Shown here piece after piece: positions 36,301-48,638 of a stretch of DNA of 64,000 bases; position 1 is the stretch's first letter; each line of letters starts with the position of its first letter. This stretch comes from Ooceraea biroi (Eukaryota; Arthropoda; Insecta; Hymenoptera; Formicidae). The position numbers and the translations under genes were made by a program. Location of the stretch: NCBI RefSeq assembly GCF_003672135.1, contig NC_039514.1, forward strand, positions 11,707,787 to 11,771,786, in the 5' to 3' direction. A model generated the notes under the pieces. It was given only the letters and a program-made list of their open reading frames with translations. It searched no databases and had not been told where the DNA came from.

Positions 36301-38387
36301 TCTTCGCGAATTGCTTGCGACGTAAAATTCATCATGAAATTATACGACTCTATTAGCCTGCAAAAGTTCAGATTAATATCAAAATTTTGGCAATTACGTA
36401 TTTGACGTGTTATCTGTTTCATGTATCGACAACGTATCGACAACGAAGGCTTTCTCGTGATTATCAGTTTTCGAGATGCCATTCGATGTGCCCTGCGTCA
36501 TTTTAATCTTTACATTTTATTGAGGAAAATTACGGAATTATACCAAAAATATCCCCATTTCATTATTGCGTTTCAATCTCTTAAGTGCAATTATTCCGTG
36601 TAACAATGATACATAGTTACGTATAATGAAATTTAACAATAATTTAATAATAGGATTATATATCAAAAGCATTTTAAGTATTCTAAAATGATTATTACCA
36701 GTATCGAGTTTAAATAGTTATCTTGCAAAATTTTATTATAGAATACTACAATGCACATTAAACGACAATGCACATTATCTCTCTTTGATTAAAACGATGT
36801 ACAGCGCAAAGCAGTCGCTTTTGAGCGCTCCACTCTATAAAACTCGTAAGAATTTTAGGCTTCGATGGCGCAACCTAGAGAAAAGCAGCCAGGTATTAGT
36901 AAGAGTTCGATCTGAAACGTGTTTGTGCTGCTTTAATATTCGATTAGCCCTCGGGAGCGCGCAATGCTTGTCGTTTCGCTGGATTGAAAGCCGTGTGCGT
37001 GCACTGATTGCACGATGTACTTGGTTTCTGGACATGGAAATGGACCGCGTACAACGGTGCGTGAACGGAAACGCAATTCTAACATGCCGCGAACGCAACC
37101 GATTTATTTCTAATCGCGAAACAATACGCTCTAATCTGTCTCGCGTTGGGCGCAACGTCTGCGAACGGGAACACCGTCGAATCGCAATTCGTGCCCGTCT
37201 CGTACCCGATTTAATCACGATAGTAGCACGTGATTCCCGTGTTCTCGTTACTCGCGACGTACATTTCCCGTGATTTTCCATCGGAATCGGAGATTCCAAG
37301 GGTCTCTTTCTTTTTTCCCACCGTACAAGAAAACGGATCGCAGCTTTTTTCTGTGACACGCCGGCATGTCGTGTATTCAGCGCACCACGGCTGCGAGCAG
37401 CGTGAAAAAGGGAGCCGCCGGAGGGTTAATTAGCGGTGTCTGAAAGCTTCAAAGAAACGGAAGTAGAACGCGCGTTCATCGTGATTTTGCGATCAGCGTG
37501 CGGAATCACTTCGTGTGAATTCACGTGGAGAAAGAGAAAGAGAAAGCGGACGAATAGCGTGAAATAAAGAGACCGAAGGGAGGCGGAACGGATCTCGAGC
37601 TTAACCCGTTTTCGCTGAGAAGCTTCCATTTGCTCGTTTCTTCGAACGCGATCTTGAATACGCGGTTTCAGCTGTGTACCCCAACGTAGACCTCATTACA
37701 TTAGCGACTATGACTTCGTTAAGTGATGGAGCAAAAAGGTTGATTTAATATGTTAGAGAAGGAACGCTGGAAATTGTGATACAACAGACAATTGGCCTGA
37801 TAAAAATTCGTTAGTTGCTACGCATGCCGATAGTAGTGAAAATCCTTTGCGACAATTTCGGAAGTAAATCCTCTTTGACGGAAAATTCAGCGAGGCGCAG
37901 AAGAAATATAAGACTCGGCCAAAGTAATTAACCCGGGCAAAAGCGGATTAAAGTCGCGTCGATGGTAAAGAGACAGAAGGGAATACGGGGAATTGCGTGT
38001 GTTTGTCCGAAGACGCGTATTCCCAAGTCTGCGCTCTCCGCAGAAAGGACAGAAGTAAACTGTTAACGCTGCAAAACGGGTCTGGACTTTGTTTCTAAAG
38101 AAAACCTTTCAGAGAGCTCGTATGAAATATAAATCGTGGATGGATGTGTGATGACGATGCAGGCAGAGCTCAGCCACACCTGTGCAACTTGAAGATTATC
38201 GTCATTTCTTTCGCTCTTCTAGAGAAACATTGAAAAATATCCTCAACAACAACAAAATATGTATTTAAATAACACATACTTAAATACCATTACAAATTAA
38301 TGAGATGTGTGTGAATTGTTGACATCAATATTAATATTGATGATGAATCGATTTAATTCTTTCTATTCTATTCTTTCTACAGGGTGA
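33326..38387. other. intergenic or intronic stretch
   Basis: Mostly AT-rich, no gene supported. It holds an (ACG)n run at 34912-34936 and a CpG-rich block at 36880-37280 where both strands stay open with Arg-rich translations that match nothing. A TATCAGAATT doublet lies at 34001-34020. Confidence 0.5.
34912..34936. repeat. (ACG)n microsatellite
   Basis: About eight uninterrupted ACG/CGA/GAC units. Confidence 0.9.
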
Positions 38388-38389
38388 GG

Positions 38390-39375
38390 CACCTAAAACA
38401 GGCCACCTGAATATCTCGGCTGTTATTGGTGATAGAAAAAAATGTGTCAGACCAAACTTGCATGGTTTCGAGGGACACATAATTTGTTCTAAATAATGTT
38501 TTATTAGGTGGACGCGTAGAGGTCATATGAAGGTCAACTTCGTTTTTTTTTAAATAGCATGACGATATGTTTTTTTACGTACCATCTAGTAGAGCGTTTG
38601 AAGATGCGCACATTGATCTACGGGTCAAAATCATTCAAGGTCACTGAAGACTAAAATTTCTAAGTGCTAGAACTTTTTCATTTCTGAATTTACGGTAGTT
38701 TCAATAGCAGAGAACTCTAGGCAATATAAGAAATAATGATATCAACAACTCAGAACTTCTCGGAGAAGAAAAAATTTCTAAGGGCTAGAACTTTTTCATT
38801 TCTGAATTTATGGTATTTTCAATAGCAGAGAACTCTAGGCAATATAAGAAATAATGATAACAACAACTCAGATCTTCTCGGAGAAGAAAAAATTTCTAAG
38901 GGCTAGAACTTTTTCATTTCTGAGTTTACGGTATTTTCAATAGCAGGGAACTCCAGGCAATATAAGAAATAATGATATGAACAACTCAGAACTTCTCGGA
39001 AAAGAAAAAATTTCTAACGACTAGAACTTTTTCATTTCTGAATTTACGGTATTTTCAATAGCAGAGAACTGTAGGCAACATAAAGTAAATTATTTTCCCT
39101 TGCAGTTGGCCTTCAGTGACCTTGAATGATTTTGACCCGTAGATCAATGTGCGCATCTTCAAACCCTCTACTAGATAGTACGTAAAAAAACATATCATAC
39201 CATTTAAAAAAACGAAGTTGACATTCATATGACCTCTACGCGTCCACCTAATAAAAAACTATTTAGAACAAATTATGTGTCCCTCGAAACCATGCAAGTT
39301 TGGTCTGACACATTTTTTTCTATCACCAATAACAGCCGAGATATTCGGGTGGCCTGTTTTAGGTACCTCACCCTG
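38390..39375. mobile_element. 986-bp foldback element with internal tandem repeat
   Basis: Ends CAGGGTGAGGCACCTAAAAC and its near-complement, with TA at 38388-38389 and 39376-39377. The arms are inverted repeats of about 265 bp (38390-38654 and 39111-39375) differing by a few substitutions and small indels. Between them sits a 118-bp unit repeated about 3.6 times. There is no coding capacity, so it must be moved in trans. The CAGGGTG start resembles that of the element at 19543, but the rest of the arms differ. Confidence 0.9.
38653..39082 (+). repeat. 118-bp tandem repeat inside foldback element
   Basis: Units start at 38653, 38771, 38889 and 39007 (exactly 118 bp apart, the last one partial). 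Each begins AAAATTTCTAA and contains GAACTTTTTCATTTCTGA, TTCAATAGCAG and, except the partial last, AAGAAATAATGAT. Units differ by a few substitutions. Confidence 0.95.
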
Positions 39376-39377
39376 TA

Positions 39378-41738
39378 TAGTATTAGATATCGATGAGAAA
39401 ATTTGATTAGAAATTTTTTTGCGATCCTTAGATTACTTTTTTCTTCTTTTTATTATTTTGATTTAAACTGAATTAATTAGTCTTGTCCAATTATTTTATA
39501 ATGATGAATGAGATTTTATTACCTACTTGTATTTTAAGCTACTTGAAACATCGTCATTTTAACTCGTTTCGCATCGAACGTGCAATCGCCATCGACACCG
39601 ACTCCGTGCACGTTCCTTCTGAATTTTCTGTTCCACGAATTTCTCTTTCGCTGCAAATGCGACTAAATAAATAACCGCGATGCCTTGGTATGCGGACAAT
39701 GGTACGGCGCCGCTCCAGATATAACGGCGTTGCAGTCAATAAACCAATAATACAATTTTATTACGACATTCGTTGCATTCGTGAAGGAATTGCGATCGGC
39801 GCGAATTTACCGCAATCACGACTGTGTGAGTTCGCAAGTGAGTCCGTGAAACCGTTTTACACCTCGCGAAATAAATAATTTCGGGTAGCTTCGAGAACTG
39901 TTACAGCAGCGATATACAATTTCCAGCCAATAACGTACAATATCGATTTTGTGATGAAATCCAAACAATTGAGTTTAGCGAATAGTTAGCTCTGTTCACG
40001 TGCGCGAATAAAAAACGATATTTGCACATCTTATTTTATTTTCAGGTGGTCTTGTGTAATGAAAAAACACTTTGCTACACAAAATGCTTTATTCAATACA
40101 CAGTACAAATAAATACGACATATATTCCAATGAAAATAATAGTTTTCCGTTAAATTGTACGTTTTTACGTGAATATACGAATGCAATTCGTATATTCACC
40201 TTTTCAATTGTATTTATTATTTATTTATTTATTTATTTAGTTTAGTTAAACGGGAGACTACCCTCTAGTACAACAAAATTGAAAGTATAATTATAAGTAC
40301 ATTATCCTCAGACTCGAAAAGTGGAAAAAGATATTAAGATAAAAAATTATTATAAATAATATAAAAGATATTACGAGGTTTAACATTCAACATTTTGGCA
40401 ACGAAGAACCAATTATTTCAATGCGTGCATCGTATCAAAACGTAAAAATACACGTTGTATTATTGTGGAAAACGTGTTAGCAAAGATAGAAAAAGTGAAT
40501 GCAACGTAAACCAGGAAGTCATACTAGTATGCATCGGTCCCTCGATCCCCGTTCGATCCGCGTCGTACTTCGAGCGATAATGAAACGTTTTCCAAATAAA
40601 ATTAACTTCGCGATCCGGCCGATGGGAACTCGTTACTCCTGTCGGCCAGTGTTGCTCGAAATTCCAGCGTTGAAATTTTTGCTCCACCGCGAGCGAGTGA
40701 GAATTGCATCGAGTGGCCGGAAGCAACGCGCGAATAAATACCGAGTACCACTTTTTTATCATATTATTTACCTGAACGATCATAAGTGTTCTGTAATATC
40801 ATAATCACAGAAAACAAACGCTCATTGCGCATTTAATGTATCAATCGGCTGATGAAGCTAATCGCGACTGATTAGATAGTCACATAAAGCCGATACTGCA
40901 TGTGGTCGATGATTAGCATAATAGTGCATAACATAATATTAATGTAACATTAACGTAATACCATCACGTTGAGTGCTCTCTTTAATCCGCAGCGTTTCAG
41001 ACGGGGATCCTCCGCGATTTATCGACGGCGAACCCGCTCGTTGCCGCGAGCGACTGTCGCGACGAGGGCGGGCGAGAAGGAGCATTATCCGCGTGCGGTT
41101 CGCGGCTTGGTCCAGCGCGGGCAATAATTCAGATTGCAGGGAGGGACGCGGGTTCTCTCAAGCCGCCTGTGGCACGTCGCTATCTATAAACTGACATTTA
41201 GGAGTACGCGCGCGCCTACGGCGATGCGATGGCGAACGCGCTCCGAATACCGCAAAGGCCGCGGCGCAATCGGCGGACGCACCGTTCCGATCGGATTTCA
41301 GGAAATCGGCTCGTGCGTGGTGTATCAATAACGCGCGTCACGTTAATCCGTATCCGCGCGTTAACCCGATTTCCCTGATTGTAAAACAGTCCCGCGGCCG
41401 CATGGCGGTCGTTTATATCACGCGCGTGAAGCGAAGCAGGCCGCGCGCGCGCGCGCAAGTCCCGATCGAGTCACGTCGCGTTCGCCGAGCTTTATCAAGT
41501 TCACAGAAGATCAGGCGGCCTCTTGAGATTTGCCTGCAGCATTTAATCTCTGCAAGCAATTAATCAGGATTTTTTGGGGATGCGGTACCACGCAATGCTT
41601 CGGATATGAAGTATTACTTTTCAGGGTAGTTTTTTGCTTGCGTCAATACAAGCTCTGTAAGGTGTGTGCATTCCGCCATTAGACAAAATATATATGCACA
41701 TGCTTAAAATATAAATAAGTATATACTAAGATATTATG
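39378..41738. other. intergenic or intronic stretch
   Basis: AT-rich to about 40450, including a perfect hairpin at 40169-40199 and a (TTTA)n run near 40213-40239. CpG-rich at 40970-41480, including a (CG)n run near 41437-41454. No supported gene. Confidence 0.5.
40169..40199. repeat. perfect 14-bp inverted repeat
   Basis: GTGAATATACGAAT, then GCA, then the exact complement. It could form a hairpin or cruciform. No element boundary or target duplication was seen around it. Confidence 0.8.
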
Positions 41739-41740
41739 TA

Positions 41741-43005
41741 TTAGGGGTGTGATTTAGTTTTGAGGGTTTTTTTGCTCAAAAACGCATGTATTTAAATATG
41801 ATAATGAATGAATACCTTAATCCAAATATTTTCCTTCGTTTTCTATCACTTTTTCCCATCTTTCTGGCAAGAGATGGATTCCACCACGATAAAATCACTC
41901 TTCTTTTCAGTTGATCCACTCGTCGACGAATTTTCGCACTTCTTCCAAATTATGAAAGTGTGTATCCTCTAAAGCGTGTTGCATCGATCCGAACAAATAA
42001 TAATCGCATGGAGCAATGTCCGGAGAATACGCGGGGTGCGGTAAGACTTGCCATTCAAGCTCTAATAGTGTTTCTTTCACTGATAACGCAACGTGAGGTC
42101 GAGCGTTGTCACGAAGAAGAATCACTTTCCGTCGTTTACTCGCAATTGCTGGTCGTTTTTGGTCCAATGCTTGCTTCAACTTGTACAATTGGTGTCGATA
42201 ACGATCAGCCGTGACAGTCTCATGCGGATTTAACAGCTCATAGTACACTATCCCACCAAATACGGAGCATTACTTTTCAACCGTGAATATTGCGTCTCGG
42301 AGTGGATGTTGATGGTTCGCCTGGATCCACCCATGATTTTCTGCGTTTCGGATTATCAAAATAGATCCACTTTTCATCCCCAGTAACAATCCGAGACAAA
42401 AGACTCTTCTTTTTTTGCCTGGCGATCAACGAAATGCAAATGTTCAACCGGTTCGCGATGGCACTTTCCGATAATTCATGTCGAACCCATTTCCCTTCTT
42501 TCTGAATTTTTCCCATTTCATGTAAATGTTTCGTAACTGTTGTACGATCAACATTTAATGCTCTGGCAAGTTCTGAAGTGGATTGTGCTGGATTTTCGTG
42601 CAATAATGCTTGCAAATCTGCATTTTCAAGCTTTCTTGGTTGTCCCGAGCGTTCTTCGTCCTTCACATCAGTATGACCACTTTTAAAGCGTCTAAACCAG
42701 TATTCACACGTCTTAATTGATGGGGCAGAATCACCATAAGTTTCCACAAGAATTCTATAACCGTCAGCCGCAGTTTTCTTTTGATTAAAAAACAAAAGCG
42801 ACGCATGTCGAAAATGCTCTTTCGGAAGTTGCATTTTTACGATGATACAAACACGACTGTTATTGCATTTATTGCTATAATGCTACTAAATGTCATGGAT
42901 AATGTCAAGACTGTAAGAAACAACAGTTATCGGAAACAGCTATTGGAACAAACTGACACTACAGCCATCTGTTGCAAAACCCTCAAAACTAAATCACACT
43001 CCGAA
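41741..43005 (-). mobile_element. mariner element, lineage M1, copy 3
   Basis: 1265 bp in reverse orientation, left end TTAGGGGTGTGATTTAGTTT, TA at 41739-41740 and 43006-43007. Of the three M1 copies this one keeps the longest reading frame. Confidence 0.95.
41817..42834 (-). pseudogene. mariner transposase, lineage M1 copy 3, inactivated
   Basis: Open from MQLPKEHFRHASLLFF to NIHG (185 residues), through both helix-turn-helix regions and TGDEKWIYFDNPKRRKSW. It does not have the 1-bp deletion of the other two copies. TGA follows NIHG, then comes the shared frameshift after RIWWD. The C-terminal half is open again with RDNARPHVA and SPDIAPCDYYLF (34 residues between the Asp residues), then the two shared TGA codons after WIN and KEE. 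It keeps ancestral-looking residues (DNARPH, IAPCDY) that the other copies lost, so it is the best template for the family. It is inactive. Confidence 0.94.
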
Positions 43006-43007
43006 TA

Positions 43008-44496
43008 TTTTGAATAGTATTTATTTTAAAGTTAGACAATTTACTTTTATTAAACACAGACAAAATACGTGCTGTTTCTCGGTCTACCGTCTACGCAATC
43101 GGAGCACAATCTCGGCTGTTTCTGAAATGACACACGAAAACTGCAAATTTCCTTCGAATAAATAATTCGATCGAGCTGTCGCATTCAGACAACACGCGAT
43201 GCGGCGAAGATCGGTTATCGATCCTCTGAGCGAGTGATTGACGCGTGGCCCCGTTCGCGTTTGTTCTATTGTCGGCATATCTTCGGGACGGAGATAATCC
43301 AAGCGGCACGATCGAATTCAACGCCGATATGATCGCGATGGTCGCTCTCGTCTCGCGCCGAAAGCGCGTACACGGCGAAATCTCGCTTACAACAACGTGC
43401 GGAACAGTGCCTTGCCATTATCGCGCGTTTCACGAGGAGGATCGCTGTTATCGGACGACCTTTCGCCGATGGTATTCGCGCCCGCGGGCGTACATGGCGA
43501 GTAATACGATAATTGGAGGGAGAGACGAGGCGCTGATTAATGTGCGCATAACAGTGTCTCCTATTCCGCCGCGTGAAACGCGAACGAGTTAGTCTGGTTT
43601 AATTTCGGCGATTCTCCGTCGCACACAATCGTCCTCCCTCTCTCTCCTTCCTCCTTCCGTGAAATCCGCCGGCTCTCCGAAATTCGCTGGAACATCAAGG
43701 TTTAAACGCGACGCGCTCCCTGACTCTCTTATTTGTTCCGTCTCGGTGCTGTAAAATAACGTTTATCCGTGAAAATCTGATATCATTAAAAAAATCATTA
43801 ATTATGTGAAGCATGTGCAATTGATTCATGCTTTTATTATGCAGATCGATGTTAAAATCGTTTTCAGTCATAATCGACCAAGTAAATTATAAATTTGCAC
43901 GTTTGTTTTTTTGTTGAAACATTATCGCGGTTACTCTCTGCATTTGTTGCAATTTCACCGAGTTTCGTGAATCGGTTACCTCTATTTCCGACGCATGTCT
44001 TCATCCAGGCGCTTGCAATGAGCGTCAGCAATGAGCGCGTTGTCAAATAGCGAGAAAAGATCGACGGTGAGGTGCGCTACGTCAATCGAAATTCTTGCCC
44101 CGTATTTCAGTTCTCGAGGCCCGCAGAGAGACACGTCACTTTGTGGAATGGAAGGCTGCCAAGCTAGGCAACTCTCTGTATCCTCTGCCATATTCCAGTT
44201 CTCGAGAGAGAATACGTGAGGCAATACCGCCCGCGGCCATGCAACTAATAGGAATTCTTTGCTTCCGGGATCCTCTAATTTCCGATGTGAATCCTGTGCT
44301 CGCGAGAGAGGGAAAATGAGCGAAAAACAAGAGAAAGAATGTTCAAAAATCTTTCTCGTTACGGAAGCGTACTTTATAATTGACGCGACATTGTACGAAC
44401 GCGAGGACGAAAATCTCGCCGAAACGAATTGTTCTGTACATTATGCTAGAATATAGAAAACTCTATTCAGGTAATCTGAATAAATTTTATACTTTC
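43008..44496. other. intergenic or intronic stretch
   Basis: CpG-rich at 43080-43740 and 44000-44330, with chance open frames on both strands. No exon supported. Confidence 0.5.
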
Positions 44497-44498
44497 TA

Positions 44499-45803
44499 TT
44501 GGGTTGGCCAAAAAGTAATTGCGTTTTTTTCCAATAGATGGACATACATGTCTTGAAATGTAACTAACTTCATTCTAAACCGCAAATTCATTATGTAGGT
44601 TAACAACTCACGGTTCAAGCTTGTTTTAGAAAAAGAAAGTACACGATTTCGTTAACAATTGTTTCTTTGCCGTCGATTTCAAAATGAAAAATCAAAAAGA
44701 ACATTTTCCTCATATTTTGTTTTATTACTTCCGAAAAGGCAAAAACGCTGTGCAAGCTCATACAAAGTTATCTGATGTATATGGCGAAGATGCTTTAAAC
44801 CTGCGGCAGTGTCAAAATTCGTTTACTAAATTTCGATCTGGAGATTTTAATGTGAAAGATGCACCACGCTCAGGAAGGCCAATCGAAATTGATGATGACA
44901 AAATAAAGGCACTGATCGATTCCAATCGGCGTTTAACGACCTAAGAGATTGCTGAGAATCTTAACATATCGAAATCGAATGTTGAAAACCATTTAAAACG
45001 ACTTGGATACATTAGTAAGCTCGATATTTCGGTACCACATGAGCTCAAAGAAATTCATCTCACTAAGCGTATTGACATCTGCGATTCTCTTTTGAAACGT
45101 GAGGAAAATGATCCATTTTTGAAACGTATGATAACAGGCGACGAAAAATGGATCGTCTACAACAACGTCAAACGAAAAAGATCGTGGAGCAAGCGTGATG
45201 AACCTGCTGAAAGCACTTGAAAAGCAGTGAATATCTGCCACCAAAGAAAGATTATGCTGTCAGTCTGGTGGGACTTTAAAGGTATTGTGTATTTTGAGCT
45301 GCTTGCAAGCAATCAAACCATTAATTCAGACGTATACTGTCGTCAACTGGATAAATTAAATGATGCCATCAAACAGAAACGTCGAGAATTGGTGAATCGC
45401 AAAGGTGTTGTGTTTCACCATGATAACGCTAGACCGCGTACAAGTTTGGTCACTCGTGAAAAATTGTTGCAGCTTGGATGGGATGTGTTACCATGATGTT
45501 ACCACATCCACCATATTCGCCAGACCTGGCACCATCAGATTACCATTTGTTTCGTTCTTTGTAAAACACCTTGAATGGTAAAACCTTTACTGCTGATGAG
45601 GATATCAAATCGTTCTTGGAATTGTTTTTTGCTGAAAAAGATAAGAACTTTTTTGAGCGCGGAATCATGAAGTTGCCTGAAAAATGGCAAAAGATAATCA
45701 AACAAAATGGACAATATATTGTTTAAAAAAGTTTTTGTTTCCCATGAAAAATTCGCCTTTTATTTATATAAAAAAAAACGCAATTACTTTTTGGCCAACC
45801 CAA
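44499..45803 (+). mobile_element. mariner element, lineage M2 (mellifera-like), copy 2
   Basis: 1305 bp, ends TTGGGTTGGCCAAAAAGTAA and its complement, TA at 44497-44498 and 45804-45805. Closest to the copy at 22755-24032. Confidence 0.95.
44684..45726 (+). pseudogene. mariner transposase, lineage M2 copy 2, inactivated
   Basis: Starts MKNQKEHFPHILFYYFRKGK. It has the nine residues missing from 22940-23955 (EENDPFLKR before MITGDEKW). Lesions: a private TAA in the helix-turn-helix (after RRLTT), then TGA after AEST, the 11-bp duplication after DVLP and the TAA in RSLQN, all shared with 22940-23955. It also shares the Trp-to-Ser change in WVPHEL with that copy, so the two are sister copies. 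Confidence 0.93.
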
Positions 45804-45805
45804 TA

Positions 45806-48596
45806 TATTAATGATAGTTAAATAACAGAATAAAAACAGTTTCTAGTTTGGCATTTTTTTATTAAGCATAAAAACTTGTCGAGCAATGGTCTCCAAGCGG
45901 GATCTAATCACGATGGGAACCGCGGATGAGATGCTCACTTGATGAACGCGAGTTGTGAATTTTGGACACAAATCGGGCTCTAACCGACTTCTCGGTATCG
46001 AAATTCACGTCAAACTTCGCGCGCCGCAGCGGTCTGCGATTGAGTGCCGCGATAAACCAGATTTATGTCCCGCCGAGACGATGTGTCTTGCCCTATTGTC
46101 TCGACAATGAAACAAGTCACTCAAGGCAGTATTATCCCTCAAAGGATGACCATAAATTCGATCCTTATCCGCATCACGGAAATCGTAGATCACGATCTAG
46201 CGGCGGACCGCAAGCGCGGAGAAGCGTCGTTAGCTGATCGTATTAAAGCAAATTTATAAGGGATGTGCTCGGTGAATGCGATGATTAATATTGTGCCTTG
46301 AAGCACGCTGTGTTTCTTTTTTGGCTCCTGGAATCCGGAACTGCATTACTACGACAATAATATTAAAGCCTTCTGATAAAAAATTATTTAACATTCGCCG
46401 AAGGTTACTTCTCATCGAGTTCTATATGCATATATTTATATCTCACATTCTGCTACTATGCAAGTGTAAAATAAAAATATTTTATTATTAATAATATATT
46501 TATGTTTGATGTAATAAAACATATTTATTAATCACTCAAATTTGTAAGTCTCAATTTTTTTCAAGAATATATACGCAATATTAATCGAGTATGTACTTAA
46601 AAAATGTCGCCTCTATGTGGTATGCGTGGAAAATGTATTTAATTGAGAAAGAAAATTATTTAAAAACATTTGTCATTGTAAATATCTTTTTCGCGAATGA
46701 GTATCAATTAAAAACCGCAAACAGAACTCTCGCGATGTGTCTCACAGTGCTCGAGATTCCTGTAACTTGTTCGCCGGAAAAAGCAGCACGGTCTAAAACT
46801 TCTCTGCTAATGCTCGCCGTTTAACCAAAACTTTCCACGTACAGCAATATTTTCCAATTATACACGTATGCGGTCTCATTATCTCGTTATCAAGACTGGT
46901 TGAAGGCAGCCGAACTATCGGGTGGGCGGAGAATCTTGCGGCGAAGCTCGGTGATCCTGCAATAATTACTTATCTCCCCTCTCAACTTCGTATTACATTC
47001 CTGCCTGCTTATACAAGAAAATACGTTCTCGACAAAATACCTCGGTTAGGTCCTTTTTGTCCTAAGTCATTCGGTATATATGCAGCTTCCGGCTGCCGCT
47101 AGAATCGCTTAGAATCCTGTGTTCAACTATTTAAACTATTTTCTTGCTAAGCAACAGATCCGCGTTAGGTTAAAGGAGAATTAATGTTCGGTTCATTCTT
47201 AAAGTTTGCTTGATACTATGTTTGCAACTTAAAATATAATTTAATATTTAATACTGTGTTCGTTGTTTCGCCGAATCAGGTCATAGTTTACGCTTCTCCT
47301 AGAGAATAGCGAGCGCGCGAGTTCCCTCCTTGTCACGGAAACTTCCAGCCCTCACGAAATACCTTAATAGCATTCCGCAGTATTGTAGCGAAGAAGAAGT
47401 TAAAAGTCGTGGTAAATAGATTATACGCTTGCAGCCGAAAACACGCGCGGAGATTCACTCCGCGCCTGCGAGGCATGCGGAACTCGCTCGAGGAACTCGC
47501 TCTCAGTGCGGGCAATTTCACGAGAGTAGACGGGACAAGTTCCGTCCGCACGCGTCCAACGGAGTCGTTTCTTAAAAGATTCATTCTCATTTCGGCGTCG
47601 TCGTTCGTCGCCGCCCTTTTGCACGCGAAATTAAACTACGATAAATTCTCTGTAAGATGTGACACGCGTTGCGCCGCACCGCAAACTCCACGGCCATCGC
47701 ATTTCCCACTTCGTCTTGCGCGTCTGAGACACGGTGCACCAAGCAACATCTAAATAACATTTGTCACAAAAGCAAAAAAGAATATCACGACACTCATGAA
47801 GTAAATAACATTTATCACGGCAAGAGAAAAAAGAAAAAGAAATATCGATTTGTCGTGCGGAGCGAAATTATCATATTTTGCGCGAAATGTCGCGGTCTTC
47901 AATTGCGAATGCAAATGCAATGAACTTTATTGCCATAAAATGCTTAAAAGCGATGCGGGCTTACTTCTTTTACGAATCCTGGATTTATACTTTTGTTTAT
48001 TGGATTAATGATGTTATTTATTATTTTCACTAGTTTGCAATATTTTTTTTGTTTCCACAGATTTCAAATTGATAAATGAAATTACAGTTTGTAATGTATA
48101 TTTGTAATATATCTTACAACAAGTTGTATTTGCAAGTACGTTTTACGTACTTTAATTAATTACGATTATTGTGTCACGTCCAGCTAATAAATTTTAAATA
48201 TTATGTTCAAACACATGCAGTACTGAAAACATAAGTACTGAGACAAACAGGTTTAATGGGCCATATGCGATAAGGTAAATCGAATGAACGCCAGATATGC
48301 CAGATAATAGTAGAATTGAGAAGTAGAATTGTCTCATGTGTCTGACACGTTAAAGCTGTATCTACTAAATCTTCAATTCAGCAATGCAATGTGTGTGTAC
48401 ATTGTTTAAATCCCTTAAACGCTTCTCATGATTTATAATTAATACTTATGTGACGATATTTAATCTATTTTATCATCGATCATATAACGGAAAATCTTCA
48501 TTCTTAGAAAAAACATTTAAGATGCCAATTAACTTTCATTAATATCATTGTTATTTTCATTTCTAATTATATTATTTTGTTTTCATATTTTTAAAG
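45806..48596. other. intergenic or intronic stretch
   Basis: CpG-rich at 45890-46220 and 47290-47750, otherwise AT-rich. No exon supported. Confidence 0.5.
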
Positions 48597-48638
48597 GCAG
48601 CGATTACCGAAGGAAGGACGATATTGGGCGAACGTGGA
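48597..48638 (+). CDS. candidate 42-nt microexon (unidentified)
   Basis: A GC-richer island inside very AT-rich DNA, preceded by a pyrimidine-rich tract (TTGTTTTCATATTTTTAAAG) and followed at 48639 by GTAAGT, a strong splice donor. From 48597 it is 42 nt, a multiple of three, and reads AAITEGRTILGERG in one frame. An alternative acceptor after GGCAG would give 38 nt from 48601. No neighbouring exon was found and I do not recognise the peptide. The splice signals alone could occur by chance. Confidence 0.25.

Noticed and set aside
36785..37359. Overlapping open frames of 162 and 174 codons on opposite strands
   Set aside because: Both are Arg-rich by composition (frequent CGC/GCG), with no recognisable motif.
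38653..39082. CRISPR-like array
   Set aside because: The 118-bp units are directly adjacent without unique spacers and lie within a foldback transposon of a eukaryote.
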